Shown one piece after another: positions 9,653 to 19,086 of a stretch of 64,000 nt of DNA. Position numbers and translations under genes: made by a program. Each line of letters opens with the position of its first letter. The first letter of the stretch is position 1. The notes under the pieces were generated by a model that saw only the letters and a program-made list of their open reading frames with translations, was not told the DNA's origin and searched no databases. The DNA comes from F23-D06 sp963603365. GTDB taxonomy: Bacteria > Bacteroidota > Bacteroidia > Bacteroidales > WCHB1-69. The stretch covers positions 124,001 through 188,000 of the forward strand of contig CAVCMI010000015.1 in NCBI GenBank assembly GCA_963603365.1, written 5' to 3'.

Positions 9653-10921
9653 CTATTCGTTTTCTTTTGTTTTCAATTCTGAAATAATTTCTTTGATCAT
9701 CTGTTCCTGGCGCTCATTCATCTCTGTATTGTTCACAATGAGGAAAGATTCCTTAAGCGTGTCAAGAGGGTCGCGGTCCAGGATGTCGTCCACGCTCTGT
9801 ATCGTTTGGCAGTCTGTGATGGTGGTCAAGTCCATAGTAGGTATCACCTTGTGTATCCCACAGAGCACGGCATTTTTTTTCTCGACAAGATTCTCCAACT
9901 CCTTGATCCGGTCATTGTTCACATTGTCCAATTTCACTTTGATGGAAAGGTAAACGAAATTATCGTCCAATTTGCCGTTTTTGCGGGGTTCAAGTTTATC
10001 TTCAATGAGTTTTGAAAGTTCTTTAAAAGAATGTTCTTTGTCATCCTCCGGCAATATGCACAGTTTGTGCTGTGGCGTATATTCGAGAAATTCTATTGAT
10101 GGTTTGCTGCCGGCATTGAGCGTCAGCAGGTCAATGCCGTGTTGGTAGCCCACCTCGGCGAACGACATAGGCAGCACACTGCCTGTATAGCGTGCCCAGT
10201 TTGTGTTCCAAATATACTGGCGTTTGTGGATGTGTCCGCACGTCATATAGTCCGGGAAGCCCGTCCATCCCTCCAAATTCACCTCTTCTTGTCCGCCGAT
10301 GATGATTTTCTCGCTGGCATCCTTTTTCGCGATGTCTGCGCCCTTGGCATACATGTGAGCCATCATCACGAGTGGCGTATCCGGGTATTTTTCCCTTGCT
10401 TTTGCCGTGATTGTTTTAAGAAAGTCATTTGCGCCTTGAGCGTAATTGACATTCTGCAGCACATCTATCCGCAAATACGGCACGGCCAGCACCACGGCTT
10501 TTGTGCCGTCCTGTCCTGTTATGGGAATCATCAGGTCGTCGTAGTTCATCGCCCAAATGCCGCCGTCTTCTGTCTGAGTCCAAACGCGATGGACATTGCC
10601 GCGCACTTCCACATTCTGACGTGAAAGCAGCGCACGCAGAGCCTCCAGCCGACTGGCAGAATCATGGTTGCCCGCCGTGATGATGATGTGCAAGTCAGGG
10701 AAATCATGCGTGACCTTACTTAAAAAATTGTAGTACGTTTTCTGCGCCTCTGCCGAAGGGTTGCTGTTGTCGAAAACGTCGCCTGCCACCAGCAATGCGT
10801 CTGGACGGTGTTCTTCCAACTGGGCAAGCAGCCAATTAAAGAAATGTTCATGTTCGGGCAAACGATCGGTCCCGTGAAACTTGTGACCGATGTGCCAATC
10901 GCTCGTCATAAAAAATTTCAT
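9653..10921 (-). CDS. sbcD: Nuclease SbcCD subunit D (exonuclease)
   Basis: SbcD is the Mre11-like metal-dependent nuclease subunit. The start MKFFMTSDWHIGHKFHG at 10921 puts the first phosphoesterase motif (D8, H10) at the expected N-terminus; GDVFDNSNPS, GNHDSASR and GHIHKRQ follow. At 422 residues it is of normal size. The frame stays open upstream to 11248, but that extension overlaps rlmN and has no family similarity, so it is excluded. A TAnnTTTG box sits 24 bases upstream. Confidence 0.95.
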   Translation of the reverse strand: MKFFMTSDWHIGHKFHGTDRLPEHEHFFNWLLAQLEEHRPDALLVAGDVFDNSNPSAEAQKTYYNFLSKVTHDFPDLHIIITAGNHDSASRLEALRALLSRQNVEVRGNVHRVWTQTEDGGIWAMNYDDLMIPITGQDGTKAVVLAVPYLRIDVLQNVNYAQGANDFLKTITAKAREKYPDTPLVMMAHMYAKGADIAKKDASEKIIIGGQEEVNLEGWTGFPDYMTCGHIHKRQYIWNTNWARYTGSVLPMSFAEVGYQHGIDLLTLNAGSKPSIEFLEYTPQHKLCILPEDDKEHSFKELSKLIEDKLEPRKNGKLDDNFVYLSIKVKLDNVNNDRIKELENLVEKKNAVLCGIHKVIPTMDLTTITDCQTIQSVDDILDRDPLDTLKESFLIVNNTEMNERQEQMIKEIISELKTKENE

Positions 10922-10944
10922 AGATGTTTTGTTTAAATGTGCCA

Positions 10945-10952
10945 CAAAAATA
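10945..10952 (-). promoter_or_regulatory. Bacteroidota -7 box for sbcDC
   Basis: TATTTTTG on the minus strand predicts a start near 10938, 17 bases before the sbcD ATG. A TTTG lies 15 bases further upstream (10968-10971), closer than the usual 19-21 spacing. Confidence 0.5.
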
Positions 10953-11103
10953 CAGCTTTTTTGAATGCAAAGATCCTTTTCATAATATATAACAAAAAAG
11001 ATACCTTTTTTACAGGCTTTAAACGGAATTGTTGACTTATGGGTGATAAAACGTTCACATTCACACCCATAGAATGAGGTTGGCGCGAATTCACAAAAAA
11101 CGG

Positions 11104-12135
11104 TTACCTCTGCTGTTTTATCAGTTGACCGCAGGCGGCGGCAATGTCTTGACCACGGCTCTGCCGTACATTGACCACCATATTGCAGTCTTCCAAATAT
11201 TTGATAAAAGCCTCGCGCCGGTTTGGAAAGGATCGGCGGTAGGGGCATCCCGCCGTGTCATTATACTCGATAATGTTGATTTTCACGGGAAACGGACGGC
11301 AGAAACGGGCGAGCCTCTCGGCGGCCTGCTGAGTGTCGTTTACCTCGGAAAGCAGCAGATACTCAATAGTGATGCGCGTGCCGGTTTTCTTGTGAAACAA
11401 AGACAGTGCGGCTTGCAAATCATGGAGGCTATTGGTTTTTGTTACAGGCATAAGCTTTTCACGGACAGTTGGTTCTGCGCTATGCAATGACACGGCCAGT
11501 CCTGCAGGGAAGCCCGTTTCGGCCAAAGCCCGTATGCCTTTCACAATGCCGGCAGTGGAAAGCGTGATGCGAGTAGGCGAAAGCCCGATGCCGGTTTGGT
11601 CTGTCAGTATCTGCACGGCGGAAGACACATTGTCCAAGTTCAGGAGCGGCTCGCCCATGCCCATAAACACAATATTCGTGATGCCTCTGCCGTAGAGTTC
11701 AGCGGAACGGCGGTTCATCAGAAAAAACTCGTCCATTATCTCACTATAGTGCAAGTTGCGCACAAAGCCCATTTTTCCTGTGGCGCAGAATGCGCATCCG
11801 AGCGGGCAGCCCACTTGGGAGGACAGGCATGCCGTCACCCTATTGCCCGTAGGGATAAGCACCCCCTCAATGCGTTTTTCGTCGTGCAGACGGATGATAT
11901 ACTTGGCGGTCTTGTCTTTGCTTTGCACTTCCTGCTCGATTGCGGCGTGGTGGAACGAGAAATGGGCGGACAGTTTCTCGCGGAAAGCGGCAGAAAGGTC
12001 CGTCATTTCGTCGAAGCCGGCCACGCCTTTCACCCACAGCCAAGTGTGTATCTGCTTGGTGCGAAATCTCTTCTCTCCTGCAGTTGTGACAAAAGCTTCG
12101 ATTTGGGAGAACGGTATGTGTCGGATGTCGTCCAT
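11104..12135 (-). CDS. rlmN: Dual-specificity 23S rRNA/tRNA adenine-C2 methyltransferase
   Basis: RlmN is a radical-SAM enzyme that methylates C2 of A2503 in 23S rRNA and A37 in tRNA. Starting at MDDIRHIPFSQIEAF, the 343 residues carry the radical-SAM cysteines C110, C114 and C117 (CPLGCAFCATG) and the C-terminal Cys of AAACGQL (about 335), which forms the methyl-transfer intermediate. The frame is open 12 codons further up, but those bases form the ackA terminator hairpin, so 12135 is the better start. A 182-base spacer with a weak inverted repeat separates it from sbcD. Confidence 0.94.
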   Translation of the reverse strand: MDDIRHIPFSQIEAFVTTAGEKRFRTKQIHTWLWVKGVAGFDEMTDLSAAFREKLSAHFSFHHAAIEQEVQSKDKTAKYIIRLHDEKRIEGVLIPTGNRVTACLSSQVGCPLGCAFCATGKMGFVRNLHYSEIMDEFFLMNRRSAELYGRGITNIVFMGMGEPLLNLDNVSSAVQILTDQTGIGLSPTRITLSTAGIVKGIRALAETGFPAGLAVSLHSAEPTVREKLMPVTKTNSLHDLQAALSLFHKKTGTRITIEYLLLSEVNDTQQAAERLARFCRPFPVKINIIEYNDTAGCPYRRSFPNRREAFIKYLEDCNMVVNVRQSRGQDIAAACGQLIKQQR

Positions 12136-12146
12136 GGAAACATAAT

Positions 12147-12172
12147 GGTGGGGCCGCCAAAGCGGCCCCACC
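12147..12172 (-). terminator. Hairpin downstream of ackA
   Basis: GGTGGGGCCGC (12147-12157) and GCGGCCCCACC (12162-12172) form a perfect 11-bp GC-rich stem with a CAAA loop, 22 bases after the ackA stop. On the minus strand it is followed by ATTATGTTT, a weak T-rich tail. It may end ackA or reduce read-through into rlmN. Confidence 0.6.
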
Positions 12173-12194
12173 GGATTGACTGTTCTTAAACAGG

Positions 12195-13394
12195 TTATTT
12201 CACAAGGTTATAAGTATCCATTGCCATCACAAGTTCCTCATTGGTAGTGACTGACACCAGTTTTACAGTAGAATCGGGGGTGGAGATGATTCCGTCCTCA
12301 CCGGCATATTTTTGGTTCGCTTCGGGGTCAAGTTTGGCACCGAGAAACTCAAGGCCGCTACAGATAGCCTCGCGCTGGAACCATGCATTCTCGCCGATGC
12401 CGCCGGTGAACAAGATGACATCAACACCGCCCATGGCGGCAGCGTATGCGCCGATGTATTTCTTTACGCGGTAGGCAAACATATTGAATGCGTATGCAGC
12501 ACGTTCGTCGCCGGCATCGCGTCCGGCGCGGATGTCGCGCATGTCAACACTCTTGCCCGAGATTCCAAGCAGTCCTGATTTTTTGTTTATCAAAGTGTTA
12601 AGTCCTTTCGTATCCATTTTTTCAGAATCCATGATGTAAATCAGCGCACCGGCGTCAATGTCGCCGCAGCGTGTGCCCATCATAAGTCCCTCTACTGGGG
12701 TGAAGCCCATGGAGTTGTCGATGGACTTGCCGTCCTTGATGGCACAGATTGAAGCTCCGTTGCCCAGATGACAGCTTACAATCTTGCAATGCTCGTAGTC
12801 ATAGCCTGTCAGTTGTGCGGCTTTCGGCCCTACATATTTATGGCTGGTGCCGTGGAAGCCGTAGCGACGGATCTTCTTTTCCGTATAGTACTCGTATGGA
12901 ATGGCATACAAGAAAGCCTCAGGCGGCATAGTCTGGTGGAAAGATGTGTCGAAGATGCCGACATGCTTGATGCCCGGCAGCTTTTTTTTCATCGCATCGA
13001 TACCGACCAAAGAGGCTGGATTGTGCAGCGGGGCCAACTCGCAGAGTTTGGCTATCTCCTCTCGCTCTTTTTCTCCAATGACCATGCTGCACTTGAAGTA
13101 TTCTCCGCCGTGGGCAACGCGGTGTCCAACAGCATTGATTTCGTCCAACGACTTGATGACGCCATGTTTGGGGTCTGTCAGCGCATCCAGCACCAGTTGT
13201 ACCCCGGCTTCATGGTTTTCGATGGGCTTTTGCACGTAATATTTGTCTTTCCCGCTCGGCTTATGCGTAAACTCTCCCATTTCCAATCCTATGCGTTCAA
13301 CAAGCCCCTTGGCCAGCAGTTCAGGTTGCGGTTCCATCTCCAAAAGCTGGTATTTGATGGAAGAACTGCCGCAGTTTAAAACTAAAACTTTCAT
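12195..13394 (-). CDS. ackA: Acetate kinase
   Basis: Acetate kinase turns acetyl phosphate and ADP into acetate and ATP, the energy-yielding last step of acetate fermentation. The 399 residues have the family N-terminus MKVLVLNCGSSSIKYQL, the RYGFHGTSHKYV segment, HLGNGAS and FTGGIGENAWFQRE. Length is standard. No phosphate acetyltransferase gene adjoins it, unlike many ackA loci. It diverges from pyruvate:ferredoxin oxidoreductase, the enzyme that supplies acetyl-CoA, across 275 bases. Confidence 0.97.
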   Translation of the reverse strand: MKVLVLNCGSSSIKYQLLEMEPQPELLAKGLVERIGLEMGEFTHKPSGKDKYYVQKPIENHEAGVQLVLDALTDPKHGVIKSLDEINAVGHRVAHGGEYFKCSMVIGEKEREEIAKLCELAPLHNPASLVGIDAMKKKLPGIKHVGIFDTSFHQTMPPEAFLYAIPYEYYTEKKIRRYGFHGTSHKYVGPKAAQLTGYDYEHCKIVSCHLGNGASICAIKDGKSIDNSMGFTPVEGLMMGTRCGDIDAGALIYIMDSEKMDTKGLNTLINKKSGLLGISGKSVDMRDIRAGRDAGDERAAYAFNMFAYRVKKYIGAYAAAMGGVDVILFTGGIGENAWFQREAICSGLEFLGAKLDPEANQKYAGEDGIISTPDSTVKLVSVTTNEELVMAMDTYNLVK

Positions 13395-13458
13395 CTTATT
13401 GTGATTTATTAAAATAGTGTTTCTGTCGTTAAAACTATATCCCTGTTTTTATGGGTGG

Positions 13459-13466
13459 CAAATATA
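13459..13466 (-). promoter_or_regulatory. Bacteroidota -7 box for ackA
   Basis: TATATTTG on the minus strand predicts a start near 13452, giving a leader of about 58 bases before the ackA ATG. Confidence 0.5.
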
Positions 13467-13608
13467 CAAATTAAATCAAAACTTCTTTGTTGTTTTTTTC
13501 AAGCCAATTACAGCGACGGCAATTCTGGCGTGGTCCCGCAGAAGCTTGCGCCCTGTGACGGCAAAAGTTTTTTTATCATGAAAGTCGGCGGCGGTTTTGC
13601 TATTTTTA

Positions 13609-13616
13609 TACCTTTG
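13609..13616 (+). promoter_or_regulatory. Bacteroidota -7 box for pyruvate:ferredoxin oxidoreductase
   Basis: TACCTTTG predicts a start near 13623, 47 bases before the ATG. Confidence 0.6.
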
Positions 13617-13669
13617 CACGCTTTTTCAGAAAGTATATATATATTACAACAACTTAATACGAAAAGACT

Positions 13670-16600
13670 ATGGTAGAAAAGAAATTCATGACATGCGACG
13701 GCAACTGCGCCGCTGCGCATGTCGCCTACATGTTCAGCGAAGTGGCTGCTATTTACCCCATTACGCCCTCGTCTCCTATGGCTGAATACATTGACGAATG
13801 GAGTGCCGGCGGCAGGAAAAACATTTTCGGCGAGACTGTCAAAGTCGTCGAGATGCAGTCAGAGGCCGGTGCCGCAGGTGCCGTGCATGGTTCTTTGCAG
13901 GCTGGTGCCCTGACTACCACCTATACGGCATCGCAAGGTCTCTTGCTGATGATACCGAACATGTACAAAATTGCGGGAGAGCTGCTCCCCGGCGTATTCC
14001 ACGTATCCGCGCGTGCACTGGCCGCACAGGCACTCTCCATCTTCGGTGACCATGCCGACGTGATGAGCACGCGTCAGACGGGCTTTGCTATGCTCGCCAC
14101 CAGTTCCGTGCAGGAAATTATGGACCTTGCACCTGTTGCCCATCTGGCCGCCATCGAGGGCCGGGTCCCGTTCCTCCATTTCTTTGACGGATTCCGCACT
14201 TCTCACGAAATCCAGAAAGTGGAAGCCGCAGACCAGGACGAACTCGCCAAGCTTATTGACTGGGATGCGCTCAAGGCCTACCGTGAGCGTGCCCTCAACC
14301 CGGAACACCCCGTAACCCGTGGCACCGCACAAAACCCTGACATCTACTTCCAAACCAGAGAAGCACAGAACAAGTTCTATGACGCCATCCCCGACATCGT
14401 AGCCAAATACATGAAGGAGATGAGCAGAATCACCGGCCGCGAATATGCTCCGTTCACCTATTACGGCGCAAAAGACGCCACCGACATCCTCGTCGCCATC
14501 GGCTCTATCAACGATGTCATCAAGACTGTCATCGACAAGGAAAACGCCTCGGGCAAGAAACTCGGCCTCATCACTGTCCATCTGTACCGTCCGTTCTCCG
14601 TCAAGTACCTGCGCGCCGTGCTTCCGGAAACCGTAAAACGCATCTGTGTGCTTGACAGAACCAAAGAAATCGGCGCAAACGGCGAACCGCTCTATCTCGA
14701 CATAGTGGAAGCATTCAAGGATTGCCCGAAGAAACCTTTGATCATCGGCGGGCGCTACGGTCTCTCTTCAAAAGACACGACCCCGGCACATATCCTCTCC
14801 GTGTTCAACAATCTGGCTTCTGAGAACCCGATGAACCAATTCACCGTCGGCATCGTTGACGATGTCACTCACCTCTCCCTGCCGTCACTTCCCGAGATTT
14901 CCATTCTCCCGAAAGGCACGTTCGAGGCTAAATTCTACGGTCTTGGCGCTGACGGCACCGTGGGCGCCAACAAGAACTCCATCAAGATCATCGGCGACAA
15001 CACCAACAAGTACAGCCAGGCTTACTTTGATTATGACTCCAAGAAATCAGGCGGCTACACCTGCTCTCACCTGCGCTTCGGCGATGAACCGATTCTGGCC
15101 CCGTACCTGGTAGGTACACCTGACTTCGTGGCCGTCCATGTTCCCTCTTACCTGAGCAAATACGACTGCTTGCGCGGCTTGAAAGACAACGGCACTTTCC
15201 TCTACAACTCCCCTTGGGACGCCGAAGAGACAAAAAAACACCTGCCTGACTTCGTCAAGAAATACCTGGCGCTGCACCACATCACCATGTACACCATCGA
15301 CGCCACCAAGATTGCCGCTGAGATCGGACTGGGCAACAGGACCAACACCATCCTCCAATCCGCTTTCTTCAAGATTTCCGGCGTTATCCCTTACGACCTC
15401 GCTGTAGAACAGATGAAGAAATTCATCGTCAAGTCATACGGCAAGAAAGGCGAAGATGTAGTGAACAAGAACTATGCCGCTGTTGACCGCGGCGGTGAGA
15501 TTACGAAGATTGAAATCCCGACAGAATGGGCAAACCTCGACTGCACAACGGATTTCGTTTTCGCCCACAATGACAACGACCCCGAGTTCATCAACAAAGT
15601 GATGCGTCCTATGGTGGCACAATGCGGAAACGACCTGCCAGTCAGCGCATTCAAAGACATCATCGACGGCACGTTCCCTGCCGGCACTACGGCTTACGAG
15701 AAACGCGGCGTTGCCACTGTCGTTCCGGAGTGGAATCCGGCAAATTGTATCCAGTGCAACCAGTGCGCGCTCATCTGCCCTCACGCTGCCATCCGTCCTG
15801 TGGTCATGACAGACGAAGAGCAGAAGATTGCCCCTGCCTCGATGAAAACCATCGACATGAAGGTTCCGAAAGAACTTGCCGGCATGCATTTCCGTATGCA
15901 GGTGTCCGCCCTCGACTGTACGGGTTGCGGCAACTGCGCCGACGTATGTCCCGCCAAAGAGAAAGCGCTTGTGATGAAACCGCTCGAGAGCCAACTGCAC
16001 GAAGCCGAAAACTGGGAGTACGGACAAAAGAAGGTCACCTACAAGGACAACCTCATCGACAAGTTCGCTTCTGTCAAGAACAGCCAGTTCGCACAACCGC
16101 TGTTTGAATTCTCCGGTGCCTGCGCAGGCTGCGGCGAGACTCCGTATATCAAATGCATCACGCAATTGTTCGGCGAAAGGATGATCGTAGCCAACGCCAC
16201 GGGCTGCTCTTCCATCTATGGCGGTTCTGCTCCCGCAACCCCTTACTGCAAGAACTTCAGAAGCGGCAAGGGCGTGGCTTGGGCAAACAGCCTCTTCGAG
16301 GACAACGCCGAGTTCGGCCTCGGCATGGCCACCGCTACACGCCAGATGCGCGACCGCGTGGAACGCATCATGCGCGAAGCCATTGAAAAATGCAACTGCT
16401 GCTCTCAAGAACTCAAAGACCTCTTCCAACAGTGGATCGACAACCGCGAATGCGGCAAGACTACCCAAGAACTTGCTGACAAGATCGTTCCGATGGCAGA
16501 AGCCTGCGGCTGCGACTACTGCAAGCAGATTGTAGACCTGAAAGACCATCTTGTCAAGAAATCCCAATGGATCTTCGGCGGCGACGGCTGGGCTTACGAT

Positions 16601-17212
16601 ATAGGCTTCGGCGGCCTTGACCATGTGCTGGCAAGCGGCGAGGACGTGAACGTGCTCGTCCTTGACACGGAAGTCTATTCCAACACCGGCGGACAGTCCT
16701 CTAAGGCCACTCCGGCCGGCGCTGTGGCCAAATTCGCTTCCTCCGGCAAAAAGGTACGCAAGAAAGACCTCGGCATGATTGCCAAGAGCTATGGCTATGT
16801 GTATGTGGCTCAAGTGGCCATGGGCGCAAACCAGTCACAGTACTTCAAAGCCATAAAAGAAGCCGAGGCTTACCACGGCCCCTCTTTGGTCATCTGCTAC
16901 GCTCCATGTATCAACCACGGCATCAAGGTGGGCATGGGACGCACCCAACACGAAGAGGCCAAGGCTGTGGAATGTGGATACTGGCATCTCTGGCGCTTCA
17001 ACCCCGAAGAGGAAGACGCCGGCAAAAACGGCTTCCACCTCGACAGCAAAGAACCCGACTGGAGCAAATTCCAGGATTTCATCATGGGCGAAGTTCGCTA
17101 CAACTCTCTGCTCAAGACTTTCCCGGACGAGGCAAAGGAACTCTTCGAGAAGACACAGCAGTTTGCCCAACTCCGCTATGACGGCTACAAGAAACTGAGC
17201 GAAGGGAAATAA
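13670..17212 (+). CDS. nifJ: Pyruvate:ferredoxin (flavodoxin) oxidoreductase
   Basis: This single-chain enzyme oxidises pyruvate to acetyl-CoA and CO2 and reduces ferredoxin. The 1180 residues match the fused homodimeric form. N-terminal pyruvate-binding domains include YPITPSSPMAEYIDEW. Two ferredoxin-type clusters are CIQCNQCALICP (about 692) and CTGCGNCADVCP (about 749). The C-terminal thiamine domain has GACAGCGETPY (about 817), the diphosphate-binding GGDGWAYDIGFGGLDHVL with SNTGGQSSKATP (about 975-1010) and the fourth proximal-cluster Cys in YAPCINHG (about 1080). The small ferredoxin gene at 26528 encodes a plausible electron acceptor. Confidence 0.97.
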   Translation: MVEKKFMTCDGNCAAAHVAYMFSEVAAIYPITPSSPMAEYIDEWSAGGRKNIFGETVKVVEMQSEAGAAGAVHGSLQAGALTTTYTASQGLLLMIPNMYKIAGELLPGVFHVSARALAAQALSIFGDHADVMSTRQTGFAMLATSSVQEIMDLAPVAHLAAIEGRVPFLHFFDGFRTSHEIQKVEAADQDELAKLIDWDALKAYRERALNPEHPVTRGTAQNPDIYFQTREAQNKFYDAIPDIVAKYMKEMSRITGREYAPFTYYGAKDATDILVAIGSINDVIKTVIDKENASGKKLGLITVHLYRPFSVKYLRAVLPETVKRICVLDRTKEIGANGEPLYLDIVEAFKDCPKKPLIIGGRYGLSSKDTTPAHILSVFNNLASENPMNQFTVGIVDDVTHLSLPSLPEISILPKGTFEAKFYGLGADGTVGANKNSIKIIGDNTNKYSQAYFDYDSKKSGGYTCSHLRFGDEPILAPYLVGTPDFVAVHVPSYLSKYDCLRGLKDNGTFLYNSPWDAEETKKHLPDFVKKYLALHHITMYTIDATKIAAEIGLGNRTNTILQSAFFKISGVIPYDLAVEQMKKFIVKSYGKKGEDVVNKNYAAVDRGGEITKIEIPTEWANLDCTTDFVFAHNDNDPEFINKVMRPMVAQCGNDLPVSAFKDIIDGTFPAGTTAYEKRGVATVVPEWNPANCIQCNQCALICPHAAIRPVVMTDEEQKIAPASMKTIDMKVPKELAGMHFRMQVSALDCTGCGNCADVCPAKEKALVMKPLESQLHEAENWEYGQKKVTYKDNLIDKFASVKNSQFAQPLFEFSGACAGCGETPYIKCITQLFGERMIVANATGCSSIYGGSAPATPYCKNFRSGKGVAWANSLFEDNAEFGLGMATATRQMRDRVERIMREAIEKCNCCSQELKDLFQQWIDNRECGKTTQELADKIVPMAEACGCDYCKQIVDLKDHLVKKSQWIFGGDGWAYDIGFGGLDHVLASGEDVNVLVLDTEVYSNTGGQSSKATPAGAVAKFASSGKKVRKKDLGMIAKSYGYVYVAQVAMGANQSQYFKAIKEAEAYHGPSLVICYAPCINHGIKVGMGRTQHEEAKAVECGYWHLWRFNPEEEDAGKNGFHLDSKEPDWSKFQDFIMGEVRYNSLLKTFPDEAKELFEKTQQFAQLRYDGYKKLSEGK

Positions 17213-17230
17213 CCCTGTCGATATCCTCTC

Positions 17231-17263
17231 AAAAAGGTGCATCTCAAAGGTGCACCTTTTTTT
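17231..17263 (+). terminator. Rho-independent terminator after nifJ
   Basis: AAAAAGGTGCA (17231-17241) pairs with TGCACCTTTTT (17251-17261) around a 9-base loop and runs into a stretch of seven T. Confidence 0.85.
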
Positions 17264-17288
17264 GTCTGTGCCCAGACATATATTATTG

Positions 17289-17296
17289 TATCTTTG
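17289..17296 (+). promoter_or_regulatory. Bacteroidota -7 box for the C69 peptidase
   Basis: TATCTTTG predicts a start near 17303 and a leader of about 77 bases. A TTTG lies 24 bases upstream at 17261-17264, slightly wide for a -33 element. Confidence 0.5.
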
Positions 17297-17379
17297 CACG
17301 TTTTTTTATTCCGGAACACTGACTGACGGCAGACAGCTTACAAAACCGGAACAATAGTCGCACTAATCAAGAAAGAATA

Positions 17380-18984
17380 ATGAACATAAAAAGGATGAAG
17401 ACGATGTTTTGCTGTCTCCTTTTGACGGCATCTTTTCCTCTTTTTGCACAACACCCTGAAGTCGATTCTGATTACGGCATGGAGTGTACGACGATAACCG
17501 TCGGCAAAAAGGCTTCGGCAGACGGGTCTGTGATGACCTCTCACACCGATGACAGTCACCGCTCGCGCACAAACATATTGGTAGAACCTGCCAAAGACCA
17601 CGAAAAGGGAGAGCGGCAAACGCTCTACAAGCGGCAGTGGGCACCCCGTAAAGCCGGAGAGATGGCTCGATATGAGAACATTCCGGTTGGCGACATTGAG
17701 CAGGTTCCCCATACCTTTCAATTCCTGAACACGGCCTATCCTTGCGTCAACGAGAAACAGCTGGCCATCGGGGAATCCACCTTTGGCGGCAGAGCAGAAC
17801 TGAAATCAGACAGCGGACTTATTGACTGCCAAAGGCTCTGCATGCTGATGCTGCAACGGTGCAGCACTGCCCGCCAAGCAATCCGTATGGCTGACGACCT
17901 GCTGAAACGCTACGGCTGGATTGATGCCGGCGAGTGCCTGACCATAGCCGACAAAAAAGAAGTCTGGCATCTTGAAATCCTCGGCCCGGGCAAAGGAAAA
18001 GTCGGTGCCGTCTGGGCTGCACAACGTGTGCCCGACGAACATGTGGCCGTCAATGCCAACGCCTCCACTATCCGCGAGATCAACCTGAAAGACAAGGACT
18101 TTTTTATGGCTTCTGACAATGTTTTTTCCTTGGCTCAAGAAAACGGTTGGTGGGATGGGGAAAGCACCTTCCGGTTCGCCTACGCCTACGCGCCGCAGAC
18201 ACGCACTATGATAGCCTGCCGCCGGCGGGAGTGGCGCGTATTTGACCTTGTGGCACCCTCGCTGCATCTCGACCCTAATGCCGAAAACTACCCGTTTTCG
18301 GTAAAGCCCGACACGCTCGTTTCTTTAGAAAAGATGATGAGCATCTTCAAAGATTATTATGAAGGAACGCCATACGATATGCGTAAAACGCTGACAGTTA
18401 CCGACAAAGACGGCAAAACTGTCATTTCGCCGATGGCAAACCCGTTCATGAAAAGCGACGAGTTGAAACTGCACCGCATCAATGGCGGATGGAATGAGTT
18501 GGGAGAACGCAACATTGCCGTTCATTTCACGGTTTATGCCACCATTATACAATGCCGCGACAAAATGCCCGATGTGGTGGGAGCGTTATGCTGGTTCGCG
18601 CTCGACAATGTTGCCTCGTCAATCTATGTGCCCATTTATGCCAATGTCACCGCTTTGCCCAAAACATACGAAACCGACGGACGGCAGACAGGCTTCAGCC
18701 GCGACGCCGCCTGGTGGGGGTTCAACCGTCTGGGCACCATCGCTGCTCAACGCTGGGGCGACATGCACAAGGTTATAGACGCAATCTGGAATCCCCTCCA
18801 ACAAGAGTTCATTCAGCAGCACAAGGAAGCAGACGCAAAGGCTCTGGAACTGCTCCGGCAAGGCAACCGCAACGAGGCGCTTAAGGTGCTTACTGACTTT
18901 ACCGGCTTCTGCAGCACTACTGCCGTAGAGCAATCCTGGAAACTGGGCGACTATATCTGGACCAACTTTGACGGGATGTGGTAG
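17380..18984 (+). CDS. Secreted C69-family dipeptidase
   Basis: The 534-residue protein resembles the peptidase C69 (PepD-like) Ntn hydrolases, which cleave dipeptides. A signal peptide (KTMFCCLLLTASFPLFAQ) predicts export to the periplasm or beyond. It is followed by a short propeptide and the expected nucleophile C36 in the context MECTTITVGKKASADGS; in this family the Cys becomes the mature N-terminus after self-cleavage. The remaining chain, including NGGWNELGERN and GFSRDAAWWGFNRLG, follows the family. It is a single-gene unit with its own promoter box. The exact substrate cannot be read from sequence. Confidence 0.88.
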   Translation: MNIKRMKTMFCCLLLTASFPLFAQHPEVDSDYGMECTTITVGKKASADGSVMTSHTDDSHRSRTNILVEPAKDHEKGERQTLYKRQWAPRKAGEMARYENIPVGDIEQVPHTFQFLNTAYPCVNEKQLAIGESTFGGRAELKSDSGLIDCQRLCMLMLQRCSTARQAIRMADDLLKRYGWIDAGECLTIADKKEVWHLEILGPGKGKVGAVWAAQRVPDEHVAVNANASTIREINLKDKDFFMASDNVFSLAQENGWWDGESTFRFAYAYAPQTRTMIACRRREWRVFDLVAPSLHLDPNAENYPFSVKPDTLVSLEKMMSIFKDYYEGTPYDMRKTLTVTDKDGKTVISPMANPFMKSDELKLHRINGGWNELGERNIAVHFTVYATIIQCRDKMPDVVGALCWFALDNVASSIYVPIYANVTALPKTYETDGRQTGFSRDAAWWGFNRLGTIAAQRWGDMHKVIDAIWNPLQQEFIQQHKEADAKALELLRQGNRNEALKVLTDFTGFCSTTAVEQSWKLGDYIWTNFDGMW

Positions 18985-19011
18985 CATCATTCGTCAGTAA
19001 TGACACAAAAA

Positions 19012-19042
19012 AGGGATAGGCAGCGCAGCGCTGCCTATCCCT
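19012..19042 (-). terminator. Terminator between the C69 peptidase and rplT
   Basis: The 31 bases are almost a perfect palindrome: AGGGATAGGCAGCGC, one A, then its reverse complement. On the minus strand six T follow directly, so it mainly ends infC-rpmI-rplT. It may also stop the convergent peptidase transcript. Confidence 0.85.
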
Positions 19043-19086
19043 GATATATCAAACTCCTTTTTAATGTTTAAAATTTAGGCTGCTGT

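Noticed and set aside
11038..11071. Inverted repeat TATGGGTG...CACCCATA between rlmN and sbcD
   Set aside because: Only 8 bp with an 18-base loop and no T run; too weak to call a terminator or operator.
10922..11248. N-terminal extension of SbcD
   Set aside because: It lies upstream of the phosphoesterase start and promoter box, overlaps rlmN on the same strand, and has no family similarity.
15434..16813. A 459-codon open frame antisense to the pyruvate:ferredoxin oxidoreductase gene
   Set aside because: It lies wholly inside a conserved gene, resembles no family, and is explained by codon bias of the sense gene keeping the antisense frame free of stops.
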